From Desulfobacterales bacterium (GTDB lineage Bacteria > Desulfobacterota > Desulfobacteria > Desulfobacterales > Desulfosalsimonadaceae): DNA of 34,138 nucleotides. The notes beneath the pieces are model-generated. The model saw only the letters and a program-made list of their open reading frames with translations. It searched no databases and had not been told where the DNA came from. The stretch is from NCBI GenBank assembly GCA_025453995.1, contig JALOPH010000018.1:1-34138 (forward strand), in the 5' to 3' direction. The first letter of the stretch is position 1. Each line of letters begins with the position of its first letter. A program made the translations under genes and the position numbers. Of the stretch, positions 22,675 through 30,089 are shown piece after piece.

Positions 22675-23583
22675 TCACCTCCCGGCTGCTGATCCATCTG
22701 TCTCATCGGGTTTTTCCGGCATATTTAATTTTATAAACTTCCCGGATTCAAGTTCCGCGTATATCATCCGCTTTTGGAGCAGCTGCCCGCGGTTTAAGAG
22801 AATTTTCAATATCTCCATGACCTGCAGTGATCCGATAATCGAAGGAGTCACCGCGGGTACGCCGAGAAGGGATTCAGCGCCGGCGCCTGATGACTCGCTG
22901 CCGCCGCCATATATCATATCAAGGCTCCTGTCTCCGGGGCAAACGGTCATCACCTGCCCGTCAAATCCCGCCACGGTCCCGTGCACCAGCGGGATATTGC
23001 ATTTCTCAGCCTCTGCCTGCAACAGCAGGCGGTTCGGCATATTGTCGAGGGCGTCTGCGATGACATCCGCGCCTGCAAACAAATCGGGCGCATTTTGATG
23101 AGTAAATGCATCGACAACTGCAATGACTTCAACCGACGGATTGACGGATTCCAATTCCTTCTTTGCAGCTTCTGCTTTAGGCATGTTGATCGTACGGTCA
23201 AAAGCGAAAGCCTGGCGATTCAGATTGGTCTCATCGAATTTGTCAGGGTCCACAATCACCAGAGAACCAATGCCCATCCGAGCAAGAAGAAGAATGATCT
23301 GTCCGCCCAATCCGCCGGCGCCGATGACCGCGACACGGGAGCGGGCCAGTTTAAGCTGGTCCTCAATGTTTACGGATTGGGTGTTACGAATGTATCGATG
23401 AGGCCAGATGCCGAGCAGAAGGGCTTCGATATATATTTCTCTCAAATGAAGCTGATACTCCTCGGCCAGTGTTTGTGCGGGGTTTTCCTTTAAGACGCTG
23501 GTTTCCCTGCCGGACGAATCTCTCAGCAATCGGCAAGCCGAAGAAATTCGGGAATGGATTTCAACACGAAGGTCCGGTCTCAT
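22675..23583 (-). CDS. ThiF/MoeB/HesA-family ubiquitin-like-protein activating enzyme (E1-like)
   Basis: E1-like enzymes adenylate the C-terminal Gly-Gly of MoaD or ThiS so that sulfur can be loaded for molybdopterin/tungstopterin or thiazole synthesis. The 302-residue protein has the ATP-binding GAGGLGG (88-94), the DETNLNRQ segment (Asp and Arg contact ATP), the conserved Lys136 and the ADALDNMPNR loop. The paired CxxC zinc motifs of MoeB are absent. An N-terminal helical extension of about 70 residues precedes the fold. The frame is open to an ATG at 23628, but AAAGGAGG lies between the two and fits the ATG at 23583. It is divergent from a moaD-like gene 73 bp away, a natural protein partner. 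Confidence 0.87.
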   Translation of the reverse strand: MRPDLRVEIHSRISSACRLLRDSSGRETSVLKENPAQTLAEEYQLHLREIYIEALLLGIWPHRYIRNTQSVNIEDQLKLARSRVAVIGAGGLGGQIILLLARMGIGSLVIVDPDKFDETNLNRQAFAFDRTINMPKAEAAKKELESVNPSVEVIAVVDAFTHQNAPDLFAGADVIADALDNMPNRLLLQAEAEKCNIPLVHGTVAGFDGQVMTVCPGDRSLDMIYGGGSESSGAGAESLLGVPAVTPSIIGSLQVMEILKILLNRGQLLQKRMIYAELESGKFIKLNMPEKPDETDGSAAGR

Positions 23584-23590
23584 TTTTTTC

Positions 23591-23619
23591 TTTTCATCCT
23601 CCTTTGTGAAGGATATAAT
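23591..23619 (+). promoter_or_regulatory. Candidate promoter for the MoaD-like gene
   Basis: A perfect TATAAT at 23614-23619 with TTTTCA at 23591-23596, exactly 17 bases apart, points towards the MoaD-like gene. A transcript starting here would begin near 23626, which supports the ATG at 23657 over the upstream in-frame ATG at 23606. Confidence 0.5.
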
Positions 23620-23656
23620 CCGTGTCAAATCAGAGGATTCAACCGGGATGTATGCA

Positions 23657-23896
23657 ATGAAAATCGAAATTCATCTTTTTGCCAGCCTGGCTAAATATCT
23701 GCCTGCAGGGAGTTTGGATAAAACAGTTGTGATGGAGATCAGTCATGGGACTTCCATCATGGACGTCATCAGCCGGATTGAAATCCCGCGGGAGGATGTC
23801 AAACTTATTTTTTTAAACGGTATTCATGCCAGGGATGCCGAAACGCTCAAAGACGGCGACCGCTTGGGTCTTTTCCCGCCCATCGGCGGCGGATAG
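23657..23896 (+). CDS. moaD: MoaD/ThiS-family sulfur carrier protein
   Basis: This 79-residue beta-grasp protein begins MKIEIHLFASLAKYLP, typical of MoaD, and ends LFPPIGGG, giving the C-terminal di-glycine that is adenylated and thiocarboxylated by a MoeB-like enzyme. MoaD supplies sulfur to the dithiolene of molybdopterin or tungstopterin. It is the only plus-strand gene in the right 18 kb. It diverges from the ThiF/MoeB-like gene and converges on the AOR-associated gene, so its links are to tungsten/molybdenum cofactor supply for the AOR. An upstream ATG (23606) would overlap the promoter and adds residues foreign to the family. ThiS cannot be excluded, but no thiazole genes are nearby. 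Confidence 0.87.
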   Translation: MKIEIHLFASLAKYLPAGSLDKTVVMEISHGTSIMDVISRIEIPREDVKLIFLNGIHARDAETLKDGDRLGLFPPIGGG

Positions 23897-23900
23897 CCTG

Positions 23901-24485
23901 TCAGATTGATTCAACGGTCAGAAATGCTTCATCTGAAAAAATATCCGTTTCCAAAAATTCCTGAAAGGAATATTTTTTGCCTTCCACCTCAATCAAGGCG
24001 CGCATATTTTCAAATTTTTCCCGGTTGTGTTTGAAAAACTCGGACAATGTGCCGCCCTTGACGCGGACGCCTTTTTTGAGAAATAAAGGCCCCAGATCAG
24101 CCGCCGCCTGATTGAAAAGCTTCAATAAAACGGTTCCCTCACCGGCAATGCCCTTGAAATGCTTTGAGGCGGACGCGATATTGGACCGAAAAGACGCATA
24201 GACGCCGCCTCTTCTGAAAACAGCGCCCGCAAGCCCCGGCATGGCGCCTGAAAGCGCCACAACTGAACCATCCGTCAGCTCAGCGCCATCAATATCATCA
24301 AGCGCTTTTCCGTTGAGAAAAATCGTCTGGATTTTTTGATCCAGATAGTCGGGATCAATCTCCAGTCCGGCGCATAAAAAATCCCTGAGAGTCACACCGG
24401 TCGGTGTTTTCACATGAACGCCTGTCGACAGAAGTTCAAAGAATACACCGATCCGGCCTGATTCAACACTTACGGCAACCTTCAT
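23901..24485 (-). CDS. AOR-associated protein with an N-terminal beta-grasp (ubiquitin-like) domain
   Basis: I do not recognise a named family for this 194-residue protein. Its N-terminal half reads like a MoaD/ThiS fold: TLRDFL, then IQTIFLNGKALDDID, ELTDGSVVALSGAMPGLAG, parallel to KLIFLNGIHARDAETLKDGDRLGLF in the adjacent MoaD-like protein. Instead of ending in Gly-Gly it continues through AVFRRGG into a second half with TLSEFF...ALIEVEGKKYSFQEFLETD, which may be a second, degenerate copy of the same fold. There is no signal peptide or cysteine cluster. It starts 6 bp after the AOR gene, so the two are surely co-transcribed. A role in cofactor delivery to, or folding of, the AOR is inferred from position and fold only. 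Confidence 0.75.
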   Translation of the reverse strand: MKVAVSVESGRIGVFFELLSTGVHVKTPTGVTLRDFLCAGLEIDPDYLDQKIQTIFLNGKALDDIDGAELTDGSVVALSGAMPGLAGAVFRRGGVYASFRSNIASASKHFKGIAGEGTVLLKLFNQAAADLGPLFLKKGVRVKGGTLSEFFKHNREKFENMRALIEVEGKKYSFQEFLETDIFSDEAFLTVESI

Positions 24486-24491
24486 TTGAAA

Positions 24492-26228
24492 TCAGAAATT
24501 ATACACTTTGTCCAATTCTTCGTCGGTCACCTCAAAGACAACATTATGGGGAGGGAATATTTCTTTTTTGAAATAATCGGGCAGCCGGTCGTCTTTTTGG
24601 GTAAAACCGGCCCGCTGGTTGAAATCCCTTTCCATCCTTAAAATCTTTTTGCCGAGTTCGGCCACATCATCGCCGGTCATATTCAAGCCATAAAAAGCAT
24701 TGATCATGTCCACCAGGGCGTTAAATGTTTCAGGCTGGTCCAATATGGCAAAGGCGATAAACAGACACATGCCGGTGGAATCAATGGCGGCAGTGGCAAT
24801 CTGAAGGTTTCGGGAAAGCTCGATCTGGCCTTCGGGTTTCAAGGGATTCACCGTACCGCCGACGCCAAGGATATTGGCAGTCACCGCATACCCTGCGGTA
24901 TGGTCAGCGCCCTGGGTAGTGGTGGCGTAGGTCACGCCGATGCCCTGGACCGCGCGGGGGTCATAAGCCGGCATGGCCTGATTTTTAACCACCGGCACGC
25001 GCTCCACGCCGAACACTTTCCCGGTTATTCCGGCGCCGCTTCCCAAAATGCGCCCCAGGGGCGAGCCTTTTCCAACCTCTTTCACAAGGTTGATTGCAGC
25101 GGCAGCATCTCCGAATTTAGCCAGGCCTGCTTCCATGGCAACCCCGATCGTAGCGCCCATTTCAATGGTGTCCAATCCATAATCATCATCCAGCCGATCC
25201 ATCATGGCAATAGCGTCGAGATCATCTATGCCGCAATTCCCGCCGTGGGACCAGACGGTTTCATATTCCGGCTGTTTGGTCAAATACTGCCCGTCTTTAT
25301 CCATATATATTCCGGAACAGCGGATGACACATCCCCGGTGGCATCCGTGCGTGGGATCTCCGCCCCTTGCTTTTTCGGTTTCTGCCAGCGCTTCGCCGCT
25401 GATCCGGGAGGCTCCTGGAAAACGTCCTTCCTTAAAATTATAGGTCGGGAAACCACCGGCTTCATTGAGCACATTGGTCAATACATTGGTGCCATAGGCC
25501 GGAAGGCCCTGGCCTGTGACCGGATGCTTGCGCAACCCTTCAACAAAAATCTTATTGGCCGCCTTGAATTTTTCCGGGTCTTTGGGCGATCGCATTTTCA
25601 TTCCCGAATCATCCAAAATAATGGCCTTGACCCCTTTTGATCCCATGACCGCGCCAACACCACCCCGGCCGGCATGACGCGTGGGACGGAGTTCCACATC
25701 CGTAAACGCGATGGACGCGGCACCCAGCTTCATCTCACCGGCCTGGCCGATGGTGACATAGGTGGCTTTTTCGCCATATTGCTTTTTAAGCTGATCGACC
25801 GTGTCATAATTGCCCTTCATCTTAAGGCTGTTGTCGACGTCAATCTGGATCCCGTCTTTATTGATGAAGATTTTATAGAGATCTTCGGTCTTTGGTTTTC
25901 CTTCAAGGACAATCGCCGCATATCCCATGCGGGCCAACACCTGGGCGCCCTGGCCGCCGGCATTGGCTTCCTTGATGCCGCCGGTGAGCGGGCTCTTGCA
26001 CCCAACAGATATACGGCCGGACATGGAAGCAGCCGAACCGCTGAGCAAACCCGGGGCAATGACCAGCTTGTTGTCTTCACTCAGGGGATGGCATGTGGGA
26101 GGCACTTCCGCTGCGACAATGGCCGATGTCAATGCCCGGCCGCCCAAGCCGGCATATTTTCCAATTTCTTCTATGACAAATGACGGAGCGCCCTGAGGCC
26201 CCATCTTGATGCGAAGGATTTTATCCAT
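24492..26228 (-). CDS. Aldehyde:ferredoxin oxidoreductase family protein (tungsto/molybdopterin enzyme)
   Basis: AOR enzymes oxidise aldehydes to acids, or reduce acids or aromatic acyl groups, with ferredoxin using a bis-pterin tungsten or molybdenum centre and a 4Fe-4S cluster. The 578-residue protein has GKYAGLGGRALTS and APGLLSGSAASMSGR, the pterin-binding GGIKEANAGGQGA, RHAGRGGVGAVMGSKGVKAI, the cluster cysteines 296, 300 and 304 in HGCHRGCVIRCS, and a late Cys in STGMCLF. The cysteine spacing is CX3CX3C rather than the CX2CX3C of Pyrococcus AOR. GGAGG lies six bases before the ATG. The substrate cannot be read off; the neighbouring cyclase and keto-acid enzymes suggest an organic acid or aldehyde of a catabolic route. 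Confidence 0.93.
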   Translation of the reverse strand: MDKILRIKMGPQGAPSFVIEEIGKYAGLGGRALTSAIVAAEVPPTCHPLSEDNKLVIAPGLLSGSAASMSGRISVGCKSPLTGGIKEANAGGQGAQVLARMGYAAIVLEGKPKTEDLYKIFINKDGIQIDVDNSLKMKGNYDTVDQLKKQYGEKATYVTIGQAGEMKLGAASIAFTDVELRPTRHAGRGGVGAVMGSKGVKAIILDDSGMKMRSPKDPEKFKAANKIFVEGLRKHPVTGQGLPAYGTNVLTNVLNEAGGFPTYNFKEGRFPGASRISGEALAETEKARGGDPTHGCHRGCVIRCSGIYMDKDGQYLTKQPEYETVWSHGGNCGIDDLDAIAMMDRLDDDYGLDTIEMGATIGVAMEAGLAKFGDAAAAINLVKEVGKGSPLGRILGSGAGITGKVFGVERVPVVKNQAMPAYDPRAVQGIGVTYATTTQGADHTAGYAVTANILGVGGTVNPLKPEGQIELSRNLQIATAAIDSTGMCLFIAFAILDQPETFNALVDMINAFYGLNMTGDDVAELGKKILRMERDFNQRAGFTQKDDRLPDYFKKEIFPPHNVVFEVTDEELDKVYNF

Positions 26229-26286
26229 AAAATACCTCCAATGATTTGTAAGGTTAAGAAAATATAAATAAGAAATGGATTCTTCA

Positions 26287-26317
26287 AATATATGTCAAAT
26301 CCTGCCGCAAGAGTCAA
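26287..26317 (-). promoter_or_regulatory. Candidate promoter region of the AOR gene
   Basis: On the minus strand TTGACT (26317-26312) is followed after 19 bases by TATATT (26292-26287), about 60 bp before the AOR ATG. A second TTGACA overlaps this region. The 250-bp gap to the upstream BKACE gene supports separate transcription. Hexamer spacing is long, so the exact site is uncertain. Confidence 0.3.
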
Positions 26318-26479
26318 GAATTCATCGATAAAGGCTAACTTTTCGGGATTTTTCGGGTAACAATTCTTGATTGAAATTGAGCGCAAAAAACCGGTATCCG
26401 GCTTGCATTTCACCGCCCATCCATGGGTATTCGAAAAACAGGACGCCATCAACGATGCGACATCCAGCTCCTCAGCCGT

Positions 26480-27403
26480 CTACATACTGACTTTATCTCT
26501 GCCTTTGAGCTTTAATATTTTCCTTGTTTCATCCGGGGTATAGGGCTCATAGCCGAATTCTCTGGCAATGCGGACCATCTTTTCCACCAGGGCCGCGTTG
26601 GACGTGGCCATCTCGCCGGGAGACAGCCACAGATTGTCTTCAAGCCCCACCCGTGCAGCGCCGCCCAGAAACAAAGAAGTTGTTGCCAGCGGCAGTTCAT
26701 GACGGCCAGCGCCGATGGTGGAAAACATGAAATTGTCTCCGAACAATTCAACTCCGGTCTGCTTCATGTGCACCAGGTGGGGAATTGTTGATGCGATCCC
26801 GCCGAGAATCCCGGTGACGAACTGAACGTAAAAAGGATTTTCAATCTCTCCCCGGCTGTAAAAATAATGAGCATTGTGAAGATGGCCGATGTCATAAGCT
26901 TCAAACTCCGGTTTGGTGCCGCTCTCCTTGAAGGTCTTCATGATCCGCTCAAGATCTGCAAATGTGTTTCGGAAAATAAAATCCTTGGACATCCCCAGAT
27001 ACTGTGCCTCCCAGTCGTATTTCCATTCCTTGATTTTTTCGAGGACCGGGAACAGAGCAAAATTCATTGATCCAAGGTTACAGGACGCAAGCTCAGGTTT
27101 AAACAGAGGAACGGCAGCTATGCGTTCATCCACTGTCATGTTCATGCCGCCGCCGGTGGTGATGCAGATCACCACATCGCATTTGGCATGGATGGTGGAT
27201 ACAATTTCGCCCATGATGTCCGTGTTGCCCGTGGGCATGCCGTTTTGCGGATCCCGGGCGTGCACGTGAACCGTGGACGCGCCCGAATGAGCCGCTTCAA
27301 TGGCCTGGGCGGCGATATCCCGGGGTTTAACCGGCAAATAGGGCGCCATGGTAGGCGTATGAATGGCGCCGGTGACCGCGCAGTTTAAAATGAATTTTGG
27401 CAT
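26480..27403 (-). CDS. Beta-keto acid cleavage enzyme (BKACE, DUF849)
   Basis: BKACE enzymes condense a beta-keto acid with acetyl-CoA and cleave it to acetoacetate plus a new acyl-CoA (3-keto-5-aminohexanoate in the founding member). The 307-residue TIM barrel has NCAVTGAIHTPTMAPYLP at its N-terminus, the zinc ligands in TVHVHARDP, ITTGGGMNMT, the EAYDIGH segment with the third ligand and VGLEDNLWLSPGE near the end. The frame is open 26 codons further upstream, but GAGGAGG lies just before the ATG at 27403, and the family begins with MPKFILN-like sequence, so that start is chosen. The cyclase gene ends 74 bp upstream. Pairing with AACS further on would allow acetoacetate to be recycled. Confidence 0.92.
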   Translation of the reverse strand: MPKFILNCAVTGAIHTPTMAPYLPVKPRDIAAQAIEAAHSGASTVHVHARDPQNGMPTGNTDIMGEIVSTIHAKCDVVICITTGGGMNMTVDERIAAVPLFKPELASCNLGSMNFALFPVLEKIKEWKYDWEAQYLGMSKDFIFRNTFADLERIMKTFKESGTKPEFEAYDIGHLHNAHYFYSRGEIENPFYVQFVTGILGGIASTIPHLVHMKQTGVELFGDNFMFSTIGAGRHELPLATTSLFLGGAARVGLEDNLWLSPGEMATSNAALVEKMVRIAREFGYEPYTPDETRKILKLKGRDKVSM

Positions 27404-27477
27404 AAGACCTCCTCTCAACAGGCCAGAATCCCAATCCCGATACGCCGGCCAAGCAAGTATACCGGCCCTCGTTTCCT

Positions 27478-28257
27478 TCAATCTTCAATAATGGCAACCG
27501 GCCTGGTCCATCCGGCGGAAGCGGACTTTATTTTTATCGGGAAACAGGCCACCTTAAAACCAAACGGCTTTGGAATCATGCCAAGATTTACCATCTTCTC
27601 CATATGGCAGTATCCTTTTTCAATTCCGGCGAAATGGGCCTCCCATATCACCGATGGGTCACCGGTCTTCTGGAATTCCAACGCCAGATACGGCAAAGGA
27701 CGATCCCATGACCATGCGTCAATCCCGACAACTTTGACGCCCCTTTCCAGCAGATACAATGTTGATTCCCGCGTCATTCCGCAGCCCTTGAAAATATACT
27801 CCGGCTTCCCCCAAAAAACGTCCGCGCCCGTTCGGACCAGGACAATATCTAACGGTTTTAACTCATAGCCAATGTCTGACAGTCTGCCTGAAACATCCGC
27901 GGCGGTGATGCCCTCCCCGTCGCCTTTATGGCTGAAATCGAGCACCACCCCATCCTGAAAACACCAATCCAGGGGGATCTGGTCGATGGTCAGGGCCGGG
28001 AAATCTCTGTCCATAAAAGGGTGATAATGGAAAGGCGCATCCAGATGGGTTCCGGAATGGGTGGTCAACTGCACGAACTCTATCGCCCAGCCAAGGGATT
28101 TTGGAAGTTGTTCTTTTTTTAATCCCGGAAAAAATTGTTCCATTTGCTCAGCGCCCTGGGCATGGGTGAGGTAATCAATCTTGGGGATCATCATTTCAGG
28201 ATCGCTTGGCAGACCTGCTTCTATGGCAATGGATAGGTCGATTATGCGTCGGTTCAT
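27478..28257 (-). CDS. Cyclase / kynurenine formamidase-like metal-dependent hydrolase
   Basis: This 259-residue protein of the cyclase (KynB-like) family shows the metal-binding signature THSGTHLDAPFHY, with IDLSIAIEAG at the start and GVKVVGIDAWSWDRP, a typical active-site strand, in the second half. Family members hydrolyse N-formyl or cyclic amide/lactone bonds (kynurenine formamidase, isatin hydrolase) or form rings. AAGGAG is seven bases before the ATG. It precedes the BKACE gene on the same strand; a ring-opening hydrolase followed by a beta-keto acid cleaving enzyme would be a logical pair for degrading a cyclic keto compound, which is inference. The protein is somewhat longer than kynurenine formamidase (about 210 residues). 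Confidence 0.87.
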   Translation of the reverse strand: MNRRIIDLSIAIEAGLPSDPEMMIPKIDYLTHAQGAEQMEQFFPGLKKEQLPKSLGWAIEFVQLTTHSGTHLDAPFHYHPFMDRDFPALTIDQIPLDWCFQDGVVLDFSHKGDGEGITAADVSGRLSDIGYELKPLDIVLVRTGADVFWGKPEYIFKGCGMTRESTLYLLERGVKVVGIDAWSWDRPLPYLALEFQKTGDPSVIWEAHFAGIEKGYCHMEKMVNLGMIPKPFGFKVACFPIKIKSASAGWTRPVAIIED

Positions 28258-28349
28258 AATACTCCTTTTTTGAAATCCACCTTTTAGATTATTTTTAAAA
28301 CCGCAGAATAATGAACAAGCAATATCAAAGTTTTTCCCAACTTCTCAGG

Positions 28350-28381
28350 TTCGAAATTCCTTGTTCGATATTCGAAATTCC
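28350..28381. repeat. Tandem TTCGAAATTCC motif in the crotonase-cyclase gap
   Basis: TTCGAAATTCC occurs at 28350-28360 and 28371-28381, separated by TTGTTCGATA. The surrounding 135-bp gap is AT-rich and holds no gene. The pattern resembles dispersed intergenic repeats seen in related sulfate reducers and, more faintly, the glgP-glgA gap of this window. Confidence 0.5.
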
Positions 28382-28392
28382 CGATATTTTTT

Positions 28393-29196
28393 TTATTCCC
28401 CCCTAAAGTCCGGCTTGCGCTTTTCAAACATGGCAGACAATGCTTCCATATGATCATTTGTGCTGTGGCAAAACGCCTGGTAGGAAGCGGATTGCTCCAG
28501 AAGCTGGCGCAGGGTCAGGCTCTGACCCATGTACAGAAGGCGCTTGGCCATCCTCAACGCCTGAGCGGGTTGGGAGGCGATTTTTTCAGCCAGCGCCTGA
28601 GCGCGTTGCATCAACGCTTCATGGGGAACCATGTCATTCACCAGGCCGATATTCAATGCGGTTTTAGCATCAATGACCTCTGCGGTAAATGTAAGCTCAC
28701 AGGCTCTGGCCATGCCCACAGTCCGTGGCAGAAAATACGCGCCGCCGTCACCGGGAATCAGGCCCACTGCAAGAAACGTTTCACCGAATTTTGCCTTATC
28801 AGAGGCGATCCGCATATCGCACATCAATGCCAAATCGCATCCGGCGCCAATGGCCGGGCCGTTAACCGCGGCAATGGTCGGGACTTCGACTTCATGGACC
28901 GCCAGTGGTATCCGCTGGATGTTTTTCCGGTAATTTTCCATGACCTGGGCCGGCGTGCCGGCAAACATGCCTTTTTTGTCCGCCATGTCTTTGATATTGC
29001 CGCCAGCTGAAAACGAGGGATCTTTGGCGGTGATGATCATCACTTTGATCGTCATGTCCGCATTGACGATCCGGCAGACATCTTCAATCTCGCCAATGAT
29101 CCGGCTTCCGGTAATGGCATTGCGGATATCCGTTCGGTTTAAGGTCAATGTGGCAATACCGCCTGAAATGTCAAAAATGATATCCTGATAGGTCAT
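28393..29196 (-). CDS. Crotonase-superfamily protein (enoyl-CoA hydratase/isomerase-like)
   Basis: This 267-residue protein has the crotonase fold with the first oxyanion segment FSAGGNIKDM (62-71) and the second NGPAIGAGCDLALMCDMRIAS (112-132). In a gapless alignment to rat enoyl-CoA hydratase the two catalytic glutamates (Glu144, Glu164) correspond to Asp121 and Phe141. Only the Asp of GLIPGDGG (Asp150) lies near the position used by isomerase-type members such as PaaG. It is therefore doubtful as a classical hydratase and may be an isomerase, hydrolase or a hydratase with different chemistry. AAGGAG precedes the ATG by five bases. Position after carboxyltransferase, HMG-CoA lyase-like and AACS genes suggests a methylglutaconyl-CoA-hydratase-like step. 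Confidence 0.88.
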   Translation of the reverse strand: MTYQDIIFDISGGIATLTLNRTDIRNAITGSRIIGEIEDVCRIVNADMTIKVMIITAKDPSFSAGGNIKDMADKKGMFAGTPAQVMENYRKNIQRIPLAVHEVEVPTIAAVNGPAIGAGCDLALMCDMRIASDKAKFGETFLAVGLIPGDGGAYFLPRTVGMARACELTFTAEVIDAKTALNIGLVNDMVPHEALMQRAQALAEKIASQPAQALRMAKRLLYMGQSLTLRQLLEQSASYQAFCHSTNDHMEALSAMFEKRKPDFRGE

Positions 29197-29279
29197 GAAG
29201 CTCCTTTATTCGATATCCAACCGCACCTCTTGATTACGCGCGCGGCTTTGATTTTCGAATGTTAATTCTGCAATCGCAA

Positions 29280-30026
29280 TTAAGGGTTTATGAAAAACCG
29301 CCACGCGCAGAACCAATCCTCCGGGTGGACATCCGGCGGGCAGCCGATGCACTCTGTCTGGATGCGGTCATCAATGGCCCTGGCAAAATATGCATACTCC
29401 ACCAGCCCGGCGGACTTGCAAGGGTAATCCGCCATTCCTTTTCGTTTTCTGGCAGACTGTACCCGGCAGTCGTTCATTTTGAAAACAAAGCTGTCCGGAC
29501 TTTCGTATTCTATGGATTGCTGATTGATATTTGCGTAAAGCCGGTATGCGAGCGCCTTTTTAAGACCGTCAAGTCCGGGATGCCGGGGCATACCCAGAAA
29601 ATTTTTGATGGACCAGGCTTCCACAGGTGAAAACTGGGCCCACACCGAATCATTGCAACGCTTGGCCTCATTCATGCCATGCGCAAATTCCACGGCCTGA
29701 AACCAGACCCCGTCATTGCCCAGCCAGTTGACGGAAAGGCTTTCAACAAGATCATTTAGGGATTTATCCGGCAGGTTCATCAGGGGTTCAGGAAGCCCGT
29801 CTTTCATTTCAAAGCCAAGGGTTTTGGACAGGCGGTTCAGTTGAAGATTCAAACTTTTCTCCGAGGCAGTTGTCAACATCTCAAGGGCTTTATCCAGGCC
29901 CATCTGGTGACGGATTTCCGTAAACCAGAGAACATAATGAATCATCTGCCGGTGAAAAAGATTTAGCGCATATTTGACGCGATCTTCTATGGATAAATTT
30001 TTAAATATGCTGGAATTATCGGTCAT
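29280..30026 (-). CDS. DUF6125-family protein with conserved cysteines
   Basis: This 248-residue soluble protein has no characterised function. It has a helical N-terminal two-thirds (SIEDRVKYALNLFHRQMIHY, KALEMLTTASEKSLNLQL) and a cysteine-rich C-terminal part: NDCRVQSARKRKGM, YPCKSAGLVEY and TECIGCPPDVHPEDWFCAWRF, giving five cysteines that could bind a metal or cluster. This pattern is that of DUF6125 proteins, related to the aminothiazoline-carboxylate hydrolase-like group, which are common near acyl-CoA catabolism genes in deltaproteobacteria. The ribosome-binding site is weak (AAAGG). It sits between the AACS and crotonase genes on the same strand and probably serves the same pathway; it may be an accessory hydrolase or sensor. 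Confidence 0.75.
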   Translation of the reverse strand: MTDNSSIFKNLSIEDRVKYALNLFHRQMIHYVLWFTEIRHQMGLDKALEMLTTASEKSLNLQLNRLSKTLGFEMKDGLPEPLMNLPDKSLNDLVESLSVNWLGNDGVWFQAVEFAHGMNEAKRCNDSVWAQFSPVEAWSIKNFLGMPRHPGLDGLKKALAYRLYANINQQSIEYESPDSFVFKMNDCRVQSARKRKGMADYPCKSAGLVEYAYFARAIDDRIQTECIGCPPDVHPEDWFCAWRFFINP

Positions 30027-30057
30027 ATTTTGCCTTTGAGTAATTTATAAAAATTTA

Positions 30058-30082
30058 TGAGACGCATCAGAGATGGGTCTCA
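30058..30082 (-). terminator. Weak candidate terminator after acetoacetyl-CoA synthetase
   Basis: On the minus strand TGAGAC (30082-30077), a 13-nt loop and GTCTCA (30063-30058) are followed by TAAATTTTTAT. The stem is short and the loop large, so termination would be partial at best; the next gene starts only 31 bp on. Confidence 0.3.
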
Positions 30083-30089
30083 CAAACTT

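Noticed and set aside
24900-25640. 246-codon plus-strand frame opposite the AOR gene
   Set aside because: It lies wholly antisense to a conserved enzyme and has the low-complexity His/Gly-rich composition expected of a shadow frame.
26171-26452. 93-codon minus-strand frame overlapping the AOR start
   Set aside because: It overlaps the well-supported AOR N-terminus and promoter, has no family resemblance and no ribosome-binding site.
26322-26473. Protein-like minus-strand stretch containing FFEYPWMGG between BKACE and AOR
   Set aside because: No start codon near its beginning and only about 50 codons; it may be a decayed fragment but cannot be supported as a gene.
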